A stretch of 64,000 nt of DNA from Actinostola sp. cb2023 (GCA_033675265.1 JAUJYZ010001309.1:89501-153500), one strand, 5' to 3'. Numbered from the stretch's first letter, positions 40,501 to 52,830 are shown. Notes: generated from the letters alone by a model not told the origin. Program-made: numbers and translations.

Positions 40501-43500
40501 CCTACCAACGGAATATAAAAGATGAATATGTAAGGAATGAATAAGCTGGCAATTCAAGCAAAAATAAATAGATTTGAAGGTGGCATTTTCCGTTTCTTCA
40601 AAGTCGATAGAACTGAAATTTCTGAAGAGATATAGGAGAGCGTAACATACGCTACGCACTAAAACCCTCAGAAATCCTTGGGAATTGTGTCAATCAAAAA
40701 CCTACCAACGGAATATAAAAGACGAATATGTAAGGAATGAATAAGCTGGCAATTCAAGCAAAAATAAATAGATTTGAAGGTGGCATTTTCCGTTTCTTCA
40801 AAGTCGATAGAACTGAAATTTCTGATGATAGGAGAGCGTGACATACGCTACGCACTGAAACCCTCAGACCTCAGAAACCCTTGGGAATTGTGTCAATCAA
40901 AAACCTACCGCCAGATTCTAATGCTCTGTAATTGTACGCGCATTTTGATATAAAATACATGTATATTAAACTTAATTAAGCGGTGGCAAAATGAAATCTA
41001 AAACTCTTTGTTTGGTAATTGTGAACATCATATTGGTGCTCTGTATCGCGGTCTGTATGTAGAAGCTACATAGGCCGGCGAATTCGCAAATAAATTATGG
41101 CTCGGAAAGGACGTTTTTTGAAGGCAATTTCCAATATTTACACGCACGAGATCAATAAGTTAGTTCGAATGTGTGATATATTTTCCCTTTGAGGAAACAT
41201 ATGCAGCTTTTCCATCCTCTCTTATATTTTAGCTACCTGATTTACACATTGTCAAAGGAAAAATATGAATTCAGAAATGATAAACCAGTCACGTACGAAT
41301 CTGCTTTATTTAGCGGTCATAGTGAACAAATTGCTGGATCAATCGGGCCTCACGTGCATTAGTAAACAAAGCATTAACAAAAAACGTTGTCCGCGTGATA
41401 CTGGATCCCAACAGGAGCAAATGTTCAATGATGCAGGACATAAGTTTGATATGCCTAAAGCTATATAACATGTTTTATTATACGCAGTACTATTTTTGGT
41501 CAGATTTTCTTCTCATCTGGCATCATTGGGTTGGAAATGGTTTTGATGATAACAATGGTGCCGATGACGATGAAAATGATGATGGCGATGACGATGATAA
41601 TGATGATGATCACAACAATGCATACTTACTTATTCATGAGGATAACTGAAAAGAAGTGCGATGGTATTTCAACAATCGATAACAGGAAAAATACCAGATA
41701 TCGATTCCCACCAAGACCTGCAAAAGACACTCCATAATATACCAAAGAAACCACAGCCCTGCGAGTTACAACAACAACAGCTTAATAGGGAAACAAGGAC
41801 AGAACTTTACACGACTATATATGCACACACTCAGTTTTCATTGTGCTAAAGTGGCCCAAGAATCAGTAACAGACTAAAACCCCGCCCACTAAATTATTAG
41901 TGAGATTGGGTTTACTATGCGATCAATAAGAAAGCCTTAAGGTGCGGACACACGGTGCAACATTGCGTGCAACATTGCTAGCAATTTTGTTGCAGCGTAT
42001 GTCCACCCATGAAACTGATTGCTCGCAATTGACTAGTGCGCGCTAATACGACGTAATTTGTTGCTCACAATGTTGCAGAAGTAGGACTCGATTCTACTTC
42101 TGCAACATTGCGCGCAACATGTTGCAGAGTTGGACACACGCTGCAACAATACATGTTGCGAGAGAAGCGTAGGAAACCACGACGCGTAGCGGAGTGGTTT
42201 CCAGCTTCTCAAGTTGCGAACTACTACCAAGCGACAAATTACTTTATAAGAAGAAACCTGCTTAGATAGCTTACCAGCATAGCCAACTCAAGAGAGTGAT
42301 GCGAGCCATTTTGAACGATCTAAAAAGATCGCGTACATCCCCAACTCGTTGTTTTTCGTCCATGACAGCGACAGGATTAGCAGGCATTTCCTTACGGTTA
42401 AAACGTGCAACTTCAGCGAGGTTTGTAGTTGCTTGACTTGCGTTTCCTCGCACGATCAACCAGCGAGACGACTCGGGTAAATACCTGTTAATAACAAGGG
42501 TTATTCAGTTAAGTTGGTCGAATTTAAAAGGAGGGGACATGATCGCTTACATATACGTTTTTACAACACTTGAGCGTAATTAATATTCCAATATGATTGG
42601 CTGGTTTACCGTTGTCAATAAGGGTACAGACACACTGTATGACGAATCGCTCGCGCACGGAACCAGCGCGCGCTTGAAACAGTTTTTCTTTCAAACATTT
42701 TCCTTCTTTTTGGATGTTTTTTTTACTTTGTTTTTGCCTTTTCATTTCTATTGGAAACGTTTCTCTATTTTGTCTTTGTCACGAAAGAAAGTGCAAAATA
42801 AAACCAGAACAAACACAAAGTGTGGGTTCCCTGTGCCACTCTTCGATATACAATCAGCGCGCGAGTACGTTTCTCAAGGTAGTAAACATTCCTGATCACG
42901 AGACCGGAAATGACGTCCATTAACACCAAACAATACTCGCCACCAAAAGAAGATCTGCAACAATCCAGGCACCGCACCAACGATGGACAGCGTACGCCAG
43001 TCCCGAAACAAGTACCCCCAGAGAGCCAGTAACATCATCGCAATGGTCCAGAAATACCACATACATGTCCCAGCCAAGGCGCGGTGTTTAACACCAACAT
43101 ACTCAACAAGTAGGACAAACATGGAGAGAGACGAACTTCCTAAACGAAAGAACCAATTAAAAACGCTGTTATTGATAAATAATAATTATATATTATAATA
43201 TCTGTGTGTTTCTTAAATTTATTTATTTCTTCCACTAATCGAGGACAATTATAGTATTGCGGGTTGTACATACCTATACATACGCCTATAAGAGCCCTAA
43301 GTAGAGTAAAGATCCAGAAAGCATTGACAAACGAAGCAATCAAGGCCAGTACGTTACACAGGACAGAAGGAAAGTACACCATGGGTTTTCGTCCAAACTT
43401 GTCGGATAACATTCCTCCAAACAACACACCAACCATGTATCCTGCAAAGACAACACTCTTGGATAGACTAGACAGACTTGAACGGTCACATACCAGATCC

Positions 43501-44317
43501 CACTGAAATTAGAAAGGTTTCTTAGTAAATAAACCAATCTTTTTTATTATATATTCAGATTGTCACTGTAAATGTTAGATTCCAGGCCATTTAATCTAGT
43601 AATTTGATTCTAATTTAAGTATTTAGTATTAGGTTTAAATATGCTCAGATAGTGATTTTATTATATCATATATTATATTATATTTCTTATTCTTATGCAA
43701 TGTAATTGTATTTTAGATTGATGTTCAACTTTTTATAATTATATTTATAGATTTATAGATTTATTTAGTTTAGGTTAGAGGGCCACAAGTTTATCAGTCT
43801 GAGACTGTTTAGTGTCACCCTCATAAAATAAAGTCTTTTGATTTGATTGATTTGATCTGATTGAACCTGTACAAATAAGTCATCCTATAAAAACCTCTAC
43901 CAAAGATTTCCATTCAGTAAGACTGCTAATAAAGTGCATAGCCCAATTCAAGTGCTATATACTAGTACATTGATAGAGCAAGCCGGATTGAATACGTACC
44001 TCTGACACTATGGACGTGAACTCAGTCGTATTGAACTCCCACTCGCTTCGATTTAGACTACACCTCAATTTGTAATACTCATGTCCTTTTTCAATATTTC
44101 CCGTGATGTTGCACGACGAGCTGTTCGTGACACACGTCCATGGGGGATCTGCTGCTAGGAATTTCGTGATCATCGCCATGAAGGCATCACCAAATACTTT
44201 CATGAACCCCATTATCATCAAGAGACGAATTTGGTAGCGACCAAAGCTGCCAATCTTATCCAGTACTTCGTCTGTTGTGACAGGAACCATGTTTGCATCG
44301 CCTTGTTGGACTGCCAT
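37570..44317 (-). CDS. SLC22-family organic ion transporter, gene 2
   Basis: Nine minus-strand exons: 44000-44317, 43274-43502, 42941-43139, 42275-42484, 41630-41758, 39953-40047, 38587-38695, 38335-38407, 37570-37737. Phases agree and give about 509 residues. Seven of nine exons have the same length as in gene 1. Exon 5 is 6 bp shorter (GVSFAGLGG against GVSFGSGSFGG) and the last exon is 15 bp shorter, so this is a tandem duplicate with similar intron sites. Motifs match gene 1: GSFGRYQIRLL, SDKFGRKP, WWYLPESSRWL, RNVGVG-type end of TM11 and LPETM. Two introns appear to start with GC: intron 3 (TGGTG|GCGAGT, as in gene 1) and intron 6 (ACAG|GCAAGT). The ATG could be at 44317 or at 44290. Substrate unknown. 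Confidence 0.9.
37900..38190. repeat. 7-bp AGCAAGG array in gene 2
   Basis: Mixed AGCAAGG and AGCAAGGTTGTAGG units, then GGGCCAA units. It lies in intron 8, the same place as in gene 1, so it predates the gene duplication. Confidence 0.9.
39645..39953 (-). repeat. About seven 50-bp copies of SLC22 gene 2 exon 6 end with 5' splice site
   Basis: Minus-strand units contain an exon-end copy (AGAGATCTCTCTCAAACAG) and a donor. The five exon-proximal donors (39951, 39901, 39851, 39801, 39751) read GCAAGT, while the two distal ones (near 39701 and 39649) read GTAAGT. Confidence 0.88.
40491..40910. repeat. Tandem duplication, about 200 bp
   Basis: The block from AATCAAAAACCTACCAACGG to GGGAATTGTGTC occurs twice with few differences (second copy from about 40690), followed by the start of a third. 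Intron 5 of SLC22 gene 2. Confidence 0.85.
41940..42225. mobile_element. GCAACATTG-rich element with a hairpin
   Basis: Several direct and inverted copies of TGCAACATTG. A hairpin at 42068-42110 has 17-bp perfect arms and a 9-nt loop. Probably a non-autonomous DNA element in intron 4 of SLC22 gene 2; its ends are not clear. Confidence 0.5.
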
Positions 44318-44329
44318 GCTCAATTACTA

Positions 44330-45406
44330 GAACAGCAATACATTTTTTTAAATAGCTTTTTAAAATATATATACATGTATATATATTTATCATCCCCAAT
44401 ATTTGTTTCAACCAATCAGAATCGAGAATTCTCCCGTCACTCTACTGTCCTGATATTATATATCACGGACAGTTGGTTAAAATGTGGTTCTAAATAAAAA
44501 AACATTGTATTTTTATATTACTTCTGGTCATTTTAAGGGAATAAACGTTTGAACAAAACTGCGAACGATTGAACTTTTCCCGCCACTTCTCAAACTCACG
44601 GACGCGTGCCGACAATATGCTAATTAGTTTGTATTTTGAAAAGATCGTCCTCGATGTTTTTAGTGACTTTCATTTCGGCGAAAAGAGTGGGATGATAAAT
44701 AAATAATCGGTCAATTTTAGTTCGATTCCGAATCGAACCAAAATTGCCCGATTATATATCAAAACAAGACGCTCAATGAGCGTTCACTCGGGCATTGTGA
44801 AAAGGAAAATGTCAGTTGTTCGAGGAAGTACTTGAAAATGAATGCCAGTTGGTTGAAGAACAAGGACAATGTCAGCTGCGCGAGGAGAGACCTGACAATG
44901 ACTGACAGTTGCGTGACGAGGGAGACTATGTATATACATGTATGTGTCGAGTTCATTTGATTTGCCTTTGAGTTCATTTGATTACCTTTTGACTTTGAGT
45001 TCAATTGATTTGATTTTGATGAGTTTGTGTAAAGGCCCCCTCTCTAGCTTCAGATCCCGAAACGTCGAGTTTGGAATCGATTTCGGGTTCGAGTTACGGT
45101 TCGAACGTCGAATAAAACAAGGACATCTTCTTCAATACAATATAATTTCTCTGACGTCATGACAATCAGTGACAGTTGAGTGACGAGGGAGACTATTAGT
45201 CCGGTGAGTACGAACATGATACGTCTTGAGGTTGCATAGGTCAGATGGTTCCGATAACGGCCTCGCGTTTGTTTTAAAAAAAAAATATTTTAAGCGAGCT
45301 TCTAGTCCTTTTACCACTTCTAGTCATTGAACGATGAACTAGAATCCTGACCTTTTAATAGCTTGAAGATCTACAGCTGCTTTCAAAACTAAGATTCATA
45401 ATCTAC
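44330..45406. other. Region upstream of SLC22 gene 2
   Basis: No gene recognised. It holds short duplicated motifs (GTGACGAGGGAGACTAT near 44913 and 45179; GAGTTCATTTGAT near 44949 and 44971) and should include the gene 2 promoter, which I cannot pinpoint. Confidence 0.4.
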
Positions 45407-46634
45407 TTGGCATTGACTAATCTATGGAATGGAATGGACCCGAGAAAACATGGACTCGGGTTGAAAACATGGACTCAGGGTCAAACATGATTTTAGCATT
45501 AGGGGGTGGGGGTGAGTGCAATATATTGTGTAATAACTCACTAATAAACAAAATCCTGTTTACTGTTGTATTATAGAGCCTCTGGAACCAGGGTAATTTT
45601 ATTCTCAAGTTACTAGTAAATCATTCACTGTTTTACACGAAGAAATCAGACCACCCTTGAGTTTTGCGGTGCTTTTTACTGGCGCCACAACGGAAGTGTC
45701 AACGATGACAGTGTACCAGTGTATACATTCTTCTGTCGTGTACGAGTGTGACGATCAATGGAAAGAACAAGTTTTTTTAACTTGTCTGAAATATTGCTGT
45801 TTTATCCTAAAAGTGTATGCGTTTTGGCTCGATCTTCTCAAATAAATGAAATAAAACTACAAAGTCTAGATGGAGTTTCAGCATTGTCTATGCAGATCGT
45901 ATCTGTAGGTGCTAATTGACGGAGCTTTTAAATCATCAGTGGATAATAGGAGATAATCAAACGTGACACATCAACTACATCGAAAACATCCTGGAAACCT
46001 GAATCAGTTCAGAACACAAGCACCGTTGGTGAATCAGTACAACACCATGTACCACTAGTTCGAACTCGATGTCCATTTCCCCGTTTTATGTAGCATTTTT
46101 CTCAGTCAATTACTATAGGTTATTTCCATACTTTCCATACTCGAGTTTGAAATGTATGGTTCTATACTGTTTATAGCCCGTTTATAGAAACTTGAAATGA
46201 ATTTGACTTTAACAGAACTCCAGTTTCACAAAGACGTCAGTGCGTACGAGCAAATTCGTATGCAGCAAATATGTTTTTTTTTCACAACTCACTGTCACCG
46301 TAGACACTTCCCTTGTGGCGCCAGTAAAAAGCACCGCAAAGCTCAAGGGTGGTTTGATTTCTTCGTGTAAAACAGTGAATACTAGTACTGTATGTTAGGA
46401 TTTACTAGTAACTTGAGAATAAAATTACCCTGGTTCCAGAGGCTTTGTTAAACTCTATAATACAACAGTAAACAGGATTTTGTTTATTATTACAATATAT
46501 TGCACTCACCCTCACCCCCTAATGCTAAAATCATGTTTGACCCTGAGTCCATGTTTTCTACCCCAGTCCATGTTTTCCGAGTCCAGTCCATGTTTTCTCG
46601 GGTCCATTCCATTCCATAGATTAGTCAATGCCAA
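45407..46634. mobile_element. Foldback element with 0.3-kb inverted repeats
   Basis: Arms 45407-45713 and 46290-46634 are inverted copies. They begin TTGGCATTGACTAA and include GGAATGGAATGGAC and CTGGCGCCACAA. The right arm has extra copies of a GTCCATGTTTTC motif. The 0.58-kb centre has no transposase frame. Confidence 0.75.
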
Positions 46635-47127
46635 TCTACTTGAGTCCTGTGTCTCCTTTATCTTTTCAAATCTGCGGAGTAATCTTGAAACTCCGGATAC
46701 GATTAAATACGTCGCATACTCGTCATTTTGAAGCCGAACAAAACTACTACTACTACCGAAATCCGCATTTTCTAACTCGGGCGGCCTGCGGCCTGGGCCC
46801 GAGTAATTAATATGAGGTCTGTGTTCTCAAAAGGGACTGTTCTCACACATATAATATAATGTCAGGGGGAAATTACTAGGGGAGTCCATCTTCCCTAATG
46901 ACCTTAGATCCATCAGATTTTTAGCTTGGCTATTTTTAGCAACAAACTATGATTGGTTGGAGGTAAATGACGTCACTTGCAGTAAACATGGCGGATATCT
47001 CCTTCGTCGATGCTGAACATTTTATACCACAGCTACATGTAGTTATAATAAATTAAATTGATATATCGTTTATTATATGGCTATTTTTTGCTTTTAAAAT
47101 ATGTTTTCTGAATTTTTGATATTGTAA
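46635..47127. other. Non-coding stretch
   Basis: I see no gene or clear repeat in these 0.5 kb, apart from a short G/C-rich palindromic bit near 46780-46800 (GGCCTGCGGCC). Confidence 0.4.
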
Positions 47128-48726
47128 GCGGCCGCGCGGTTTTCCGCCATTTATGTAAATAAGAAATCTGCTCAATCAAATTCAAACAAGAAAGTCAACA
47201 CGGAAAACCCGTTCAGTTAAAACCTATCCAATTTATATAACGATTACAAACCGTTCAAAGTTCGCTATTCTACGTGAAATGTCTTCATATAACACCGTAA
47301 GGGATTTATTTCTTTGAAATGGAGCTGTAAAGTTTGAAAAGAGTAAAAAAAAACTTCGCCGGTGAGTCGGACTGACTCAACTCAACATGAAACCAAAACC
47401 TACAACTACAACTACAAGTCTGCTGATTGTCGCTGATATTTGTACTTCCAGTTCTTCGTTTATTGCTTTGAATAATTAGGGAGTATTCACAAGAAAAGAT
47501 GCATCGGAAAAGATTTGCCTACAAATTGGAACATTTGGTCTTTTCGGTCCTAGCCCCTGCGAATCCCTTCGAATTCTTATTCTTCTTTTTTTTCTGTCAG
47601 TTTCTGATTGTTTTTCACTTCGGTATATTAATATTTATATATATAATATGCAATATGTACTTCAGTTGAATTTATATTTTCGATTGACCCCCTCCCCTCC
47701 CCCCCCCCCCCCCCCCCCCCCCCCCACGAAATCCCCAAATCAGTCATAGATTATTGCTTTTATAATTACATGCCGTGATTAATACATCGACATATATAAC
47801 ACTTACTTGTTACATTAATTGTGCATGGAAAAAGGGTTCACCACTGCTTTGCATTGAGTATTTTCACCGCTATCAGTTCCCTCAGATTCATCAGTTTTGT
47901 TTGTGCAACGGCGAAGGCACAAGCTGTGATCTTTAACTATGCTGTGATCAATAGTCATACTAACAACACCAGAGAAGCCTGACACATCATATTTTTGAAT
48001 GCCCAGGAGTTTACATCGAGTCAAAATAATACAATGATCAATAGATATAAATACTAGGAAGAGCTTCGAGGCTGTTGTGTATATACTCTGTATGGGACTC
48101 TATAAAAACTGGCCGAAATACGGTGCGAAAATTTTACGAACTAACATGTATTTGTATCAAAATGTCCATAAAAGAGCGGGCTATGCTAATCCGTAGTTAA
48201 TTTCGTGACTAGGCCTGTGTAGTTTCAATAAAAGCTATTTTTGTGGGCTGACAGGCCAGTTTGAGGTCATGTCACGCCAATTCTCTTGTAAGGTAGACCC
48301 ATTCAACTAAAAAAATACGGTACTTTTTTGCATCGAATTTCAATTATAACCGAATAATATGGTCCACGAAAGATCAAACAAACTAAATCCGTCGTTAACT
48401 TTTTAGTTATGTGCATTTATACGAGGAAAATTGCAAAAAACCTTGAATTTGAGCCCATGTTTGTATGTACTAGAATGTGGGGGCGTGCCAGAGAAATTCT
48501 AGCTGACTACTTGTGACAAATCTTTCCCGATGAATCTATTGATGTTGATTGAAAGTTCTGAATTCGACGAAAAGAGAGGATACGTCGGCCTCGCTTTGCA
48601 AAGAAATGTGCTTGCTTTTGGCCTTGAACTTGAAGCTTGATTCACGATGAACATAGAACAGCTGCTTCAAAAACCTTCTAAAACACGTTCAAAGACGAAA
48701 TATCGTCTAAAACAATCCGTCAAACC
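47128..48726. repeat. Dispersed repeat family, copy 2, split by an insertion
   Basis: 47128-47504 and 48530-48726 together match 18747-19266. The 1.0 kb between them is a separate element. Confidence 0.7.
47505..48529. mobile_element. Nested DNA element, about 1.0 kb
   Basis: Its ends CGGAAAAGATTTG and CAAATCTTTCCCG are inverted repeats. It splits the repeat copy 2. A C tract (47699-47725) and a 69-codon minus-strand frame (47815-48024) lie inside; the frame has no known motif. The flanks suggest an imperfect GATGCAT/GATGAAT duplication. Confidence 0.6.
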
Positions 48727-49440
48727 AGGAGGGAGGGGGTGACTCTATTGTTCTCGAATTAGCATTTTTCACTTACTCATACCTACCAGTGTGACGTCAC
48801 GGCTCGCTGGAACGAATTTTAATATGGCGGCCAGTCTGGTCTTCTTTATGCCGACTATAAAACGCTCAATATTCTGTTCAGATCTTCGTGTACAGTGTAT
48901 ATGTAAAAAAAAATAGTTTCTAGAGGTATTAATGTGTAAGAATATCTCTATCGAGATAAAAGTAATGCAAGAATTATGTATTTATTCAGTCGGAGTTTTA
49001 GTCTTGATGGTTATCAAAATGGAGACCGAAACATTTCGACCGGGTAAAGATCTCGGCTTTATGGAAAAGCTAAATTAAGTAATGGTTACTTCAAAAAAGG
49101 AGGTTCTACTTAGAAGGTAATAATCATGGACTGTGTTGAATATGGTGGATGTACATGCTCTGGATCTTCGTGGATCTATCAGTAAAATAAATTCCTGAAT
49201 TATTGTGTCTGTTGAATATCGTTTAGACTATTACTCAAAAGAAAGCAACGTTGAATATTAAAATTATTTAAAAAAATGAAAAATAATTTATAATTAGATT
49301 ATTTAACTGGGCCTAGGGCTCAGTGAAAGCTTATCCGTATGCTTTTTTTTACTTTTTCGGTTTTTGAGAAGAAATATGTAAACAATTCCAAAAAAGAAAA
49401 AAAGAAAAAAGAAAAAAAAAAGAAATAATGAAAAAAAAAA

Positions 49441-49547
49441 GTGTCACGGCTGGGACTCGAACCCTTGACCCACAGGTTCAAAAGAGATGAATGCCGGTAA
49501 TTTATCCAAAAAAAGACCATACTCCCAGACATTATGCTGAGTCACCG
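49441..49547 (-). repeat. tRNA-derived SINE or tRNA pseudogene
   Basis: On the minus strand a B-box GGGTTCGAGTCCC is followed by CCGTGACAC and a T run that could act as a Pol III terminator. A weak A-box (GACTCAGCATAATG) lies about 80 nt upstream. The middle does not fold as a normal tRNA. Confidence 0.5.
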
Positions 49548-49762
49548 TATGTTACGTATAGGATGAAGATTTCGGCTTCATCCGCGCTATCGGGCATTAC
49601 ACCAATCAGCTTAGTGATCAAAGAGGGAGGGAACAGTCGGATCCTAGTCCCACTAAATAACTGCCCCGCACCACTAGGCTATCGTGCACGCTTATTGATT
49701 TGGAGGACAAAATAACCTAGTGTATCCTGTGAATCGACTGTCTATTGTTATGCAAATTACTA

Positions 49763-49862
49763 TGGGCCCGTGGCTCGCACTGAAACACAGCGCGTTAGAA
49801 GCACAAGGCCATGCAAGGTCCGGGTTCGATCCCTTGCTGTACCGATTTAAAAAAAAAACAAT
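49763..49862 (+). repeat. tRNA-like SINE with A-rich tail
   Basis: A-box-like GTGGCTCGCACTGA and B-box GGGTTCGATCCC about 45 nt apart, ending CTTGCTGTACC and then an A run at 49849-49858. It could be a SINE head or a retrotransposed tRNA. Confidence 0.5.
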
Positions 49863-50052
49863 TTTACTGTTTGTTTTTGTCAGAACATTTTTATACTCAC
49901 GAAAATGATTATTTTAATAATTTAAATAATTTAAAATAATTAAAAAATGTGTTCTCAAAACGGTCTTGTTGACTAACTGAACAGTTCTCATATAATAATT
50001 TATACAAATTCGACTGAGGTCATTTACATCTGTTTCTGATTTATTAGCATTT

Positions 50053-50056
<4 letters not shown>

Positions 50057-50090
<34 letters not shown>

Positions 50091-50102
50091 TAATAATAAT
50101 AT
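50057..50102. repeat. AAT microsatellite
   Basis: About 15 AAT triplets. Confidence 0.9.
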
Positions 50103-50222
50103 TTAATATTTATCCAGGGTGACCTAATCAGCACAGAAGTACTGTTATCAAAAAGGGCCCTGTATTACAGCAATTAAATGAATATAAATAATAAAATATT
50201 AAAATACAAAATATATCAGTTA

Positions 50223-51402
50223 CACCTAATTTCAAAAACGTTGTCCAATAATAATCAAAAAAGCCAAATAGGATTTCATTAAAAGACAAAAAAGTGCACT
50301 CAAGCTGAACTGTTTCTTTTGTCTTTTTGAATGAATTCGTATTTGGCTATTTGGACACGGGCAACAGGTCACGTAGAGTCAGTATTTTGGGTAATATTTG
50401 TATTTTCCGTATTGGTTTATAAGCTCTCCGAAGCTGTATTTGTCTGTCTGTATTTGTTTCTGGTGACCTTTAGATATCCGAACCCCCAACAGTAATCCGA
50501 ACCCCGACATCTGGTTTTATTTATGACGTCAGCGAAAGACCCGACTACCTAAGAAGGGAGAAGGGTATGCAACAGGCTCTTATGTAAACAAAAATCTTCG
50601 TCCTGAGTTTGTGCAAGAAAAGTCACGTGGGGTGGACAAGTGATGACAGATACACTTTTGGGAGAATCGCAGTGTTAACAGATTTGTATCACAACAAACT
50701 CTTGAAATATAAACGGTCAGTAGCAGTGAAATCAGAATATGTATTTAATCTAAAAGAAATGCTAGAGCTTTATATTTTAGAAGTTGGGGAATACCCAATA
50801 ACATTGTAATCGAGACATGAGGTAAGTAAAACACGGCGGATTCAAATAGAAAGTTACTGATATAAACGGATGACGTATTCCGAACCCTCATCGACTGAAT
50901 TTTGAAAGATTTTCAGGTAGGCATACGTTATTTATTCTTGATTTATCTCGATTGTAGATTATTAGGACATATTTTTCTCTCTGCGGAATACCCAAAATCC
51001 TGATAAACAAAAGATTAATAAGAAACGTAAACAAACTTCGGTAAGTTCCAAAAACGTATCTATCATCACTTGTCCACCCCACGTGATTTTTCTTGCACAA
51101 AGTCAAGACGAAGGAAGAGAGAGGTCTAAGCCAATCAGAAGGTAGGATTCAGGTCTGTTGCATACCCTTCTCCCTTCTTAGGTAGTCGGGTCTTTCGCTG
51201 ACGTCATAAATAAAACCAGATGTCGGGGTTCGGATTACTGTTGGGGGTTCGGATATCTAAAGGTCACCAGAAACAAATACAGACAGACAAATACAGCTTC
51301 GGAGAGCTTATAAACCAATACGGAAAATACAAATATTACCCAAAATACTGACTCTACGTGACCTGTTGCCCGTGATTTGGACAACGTTTTTGAAATGAGG
51401 TG
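50223..51402. mobile_element. Tc1/mariner-type inverted-repeat element, 1.18 kb
   Basis: Flanked by TA. Ends CACCTAATTTCAAAAACGTT and the inverted TTTTTGAAATGAGGTG. The arms continue inward as an inverted repeat of several hundred bp (blocks GGTAATATTTGTATTTTCC, ACCCGACTACCTAAGAAGGG and CACGTGGGGTGGACAAGTGA). The left arm has about 120 bp extra. Two short frames in opposite arms encode the same HVGWTSDDRY because the arms mirror each other. No transposase. Confidence 0.75.
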
Positions 51403-51410
51403 TATATATA

Positions 51411-51456
51411 AAATACTAATAATAGTAAATAATAGTAATGATAATAATAAATAATA

Positions 51457-51489
<33 letters not shown>

Positions 51490-51559
51490 TGATAATAATA
51501 ATATATAATAATAATAATAATAATAGTAATAATAATAAAAATAATAATAATAAAAATAA

Positions 51560-51621
<62 letters not shown>

Positions 51622-51625
51622 TACT
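51411..51625. repeat. TAA/ATA microsatellite
   Basis: About 210 bp of TAA triplets with a few TAG, TGA and AAA interruptions. Confidence 0.93.
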
Positions 51626-51949
51626 GACGTTATTCATACTCTCTTGGGGTTCATAGATAATCCAATTTCAGCCGAGTAATCAATTTTTCCGATTGCAGTT
51701 TTTTGTACATGTAACGAGATCCAATGTCAGCCGTTTTAGCCGTTACAACCGCGCGTTTCGGTTCAGCCGTTGAAACGTACTTTTTGCCCCTAAAAGAGAC
51801 GATGATCAACCCCGCCCCTTGAACATCTGACCACTTGTGGAATTTTGAAGATAATTCCGTGAAACTTATAATGAAATGATTCGGGTCTTCGCCTACCCCA
51901 GAATAGGTAGCGGCCTGTGAGGTCACCGTAGATCCCTTATTAGACTTAA

Positions 51950-52526
51950 GCCCGGTTCACACGACGACATAAACATAGACATAAACATAAGCATAAGCAT
52001 AAGCATAACACGTGTGAACCGGTGCGACATAAACATAGTCATAAGCATAAACATAAGAAAACAAAACTTGTCCATTCCTTTTGACTATGTTTATGCTTAT
52101 GTCGTTATGTTGCACGTGTGAACCGAAGAAACATAGACATAAGCATAAACAATGCGAGTACTTCTCGATAATGCGAACATTTTGACCAGCGGAAATGCAC
52201 GCACTCGAAAAAAAAGATGGCGGAAGTAGTACAGTTCCTGTCACCTAGCTGTAGCTCACGAACCAGGTTTTCGTATTCTCCCTTATCTATTCTCCTTCAA
52301 AAAACGTTTCCTACCCAAACAGTTCTCTGTTTATCCTGCCGCCGTATATTTCTAATTGATACTATCCGCCTCTTTCTTCGATAACGCAGTAAAAGCGATA
52401 AAAGTTCAAGAGTCCTTCGCCTGTTGAAAGCCGCCATCTTGAATGTGTCAATTTCGCAGCTCGTTACTGCGCATGCGTATGTGCGAAAGCTTATGTCTAT
52501 GTTTATGTCGTCGTGTGAACCAGTCT
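51950..52526. mobile_element. PIF/Harbinger-type element, internally deleted
   Basis: Flanked by TTA on both sides (51947-51949 and 52527-52529). Inverted ends GGTTCACACGACGACATAAA. Inside on the minus strand a frame begins MAAFNRRRTLELLSLLLRYR and runs to RTVWVGNVF, ending at 52297. It resembles the basic, Leu-rich N-terminus ahead of Harbinger-type nuclease domains, but the nuclease part is missing. Confidence 0.6.
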
Positions 52527-52532
52527 TTAGGG

Positions 52533-52830
52533 TAGTATTGAATTGCATGTTCTAACGATCGAGAGAATGCGTGAGAGTGTTCCTAGCTAGGTTCCTCGTA
52601 CATATTTCTAAAAGTTTCCCGCATCCCTTCCTGGTGGTATGTTCAAGTAACTCAGAATATGTCAGTATCCCTTGGTAAGACTTAATAGACTGGACGTTTT
52701 GAATTGCTGTTCTAACGAAGATAAAGCGTGAGAATGTTCCTAGGTTCCTCATACATATTTCTATTTTCCACATCCCTCAGTACGTCCATGGTACGTTCAA
52801 GTAACTCAGAGAATCTGTGAGGACTAGGGT
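52533..52830. repeat. Diverged tandem duplication, about 160 bp
   Basis: Two copies share TTCTAACGA, TTCCTAGGTTCCTC, ATACATATTTCTA and GTTCAAGTAACTCAGA. No gene recognised here or in the next 690 bp up to the TTC tract. Confidence 0.7.

Noticed and set aside
49763..49843. Functional tRNA gene on plus strand
   Set aside because: A- and B-boxes are present but acceptor and anticodon stems do not pair well; an A-rich tail suggests a SINE.
50609..51106. Two related small proteins with HVGWTSDDRY in opposite strands
   Set aside because: They mirror each other only because they lie in the two arms of one inverted-repeat element.
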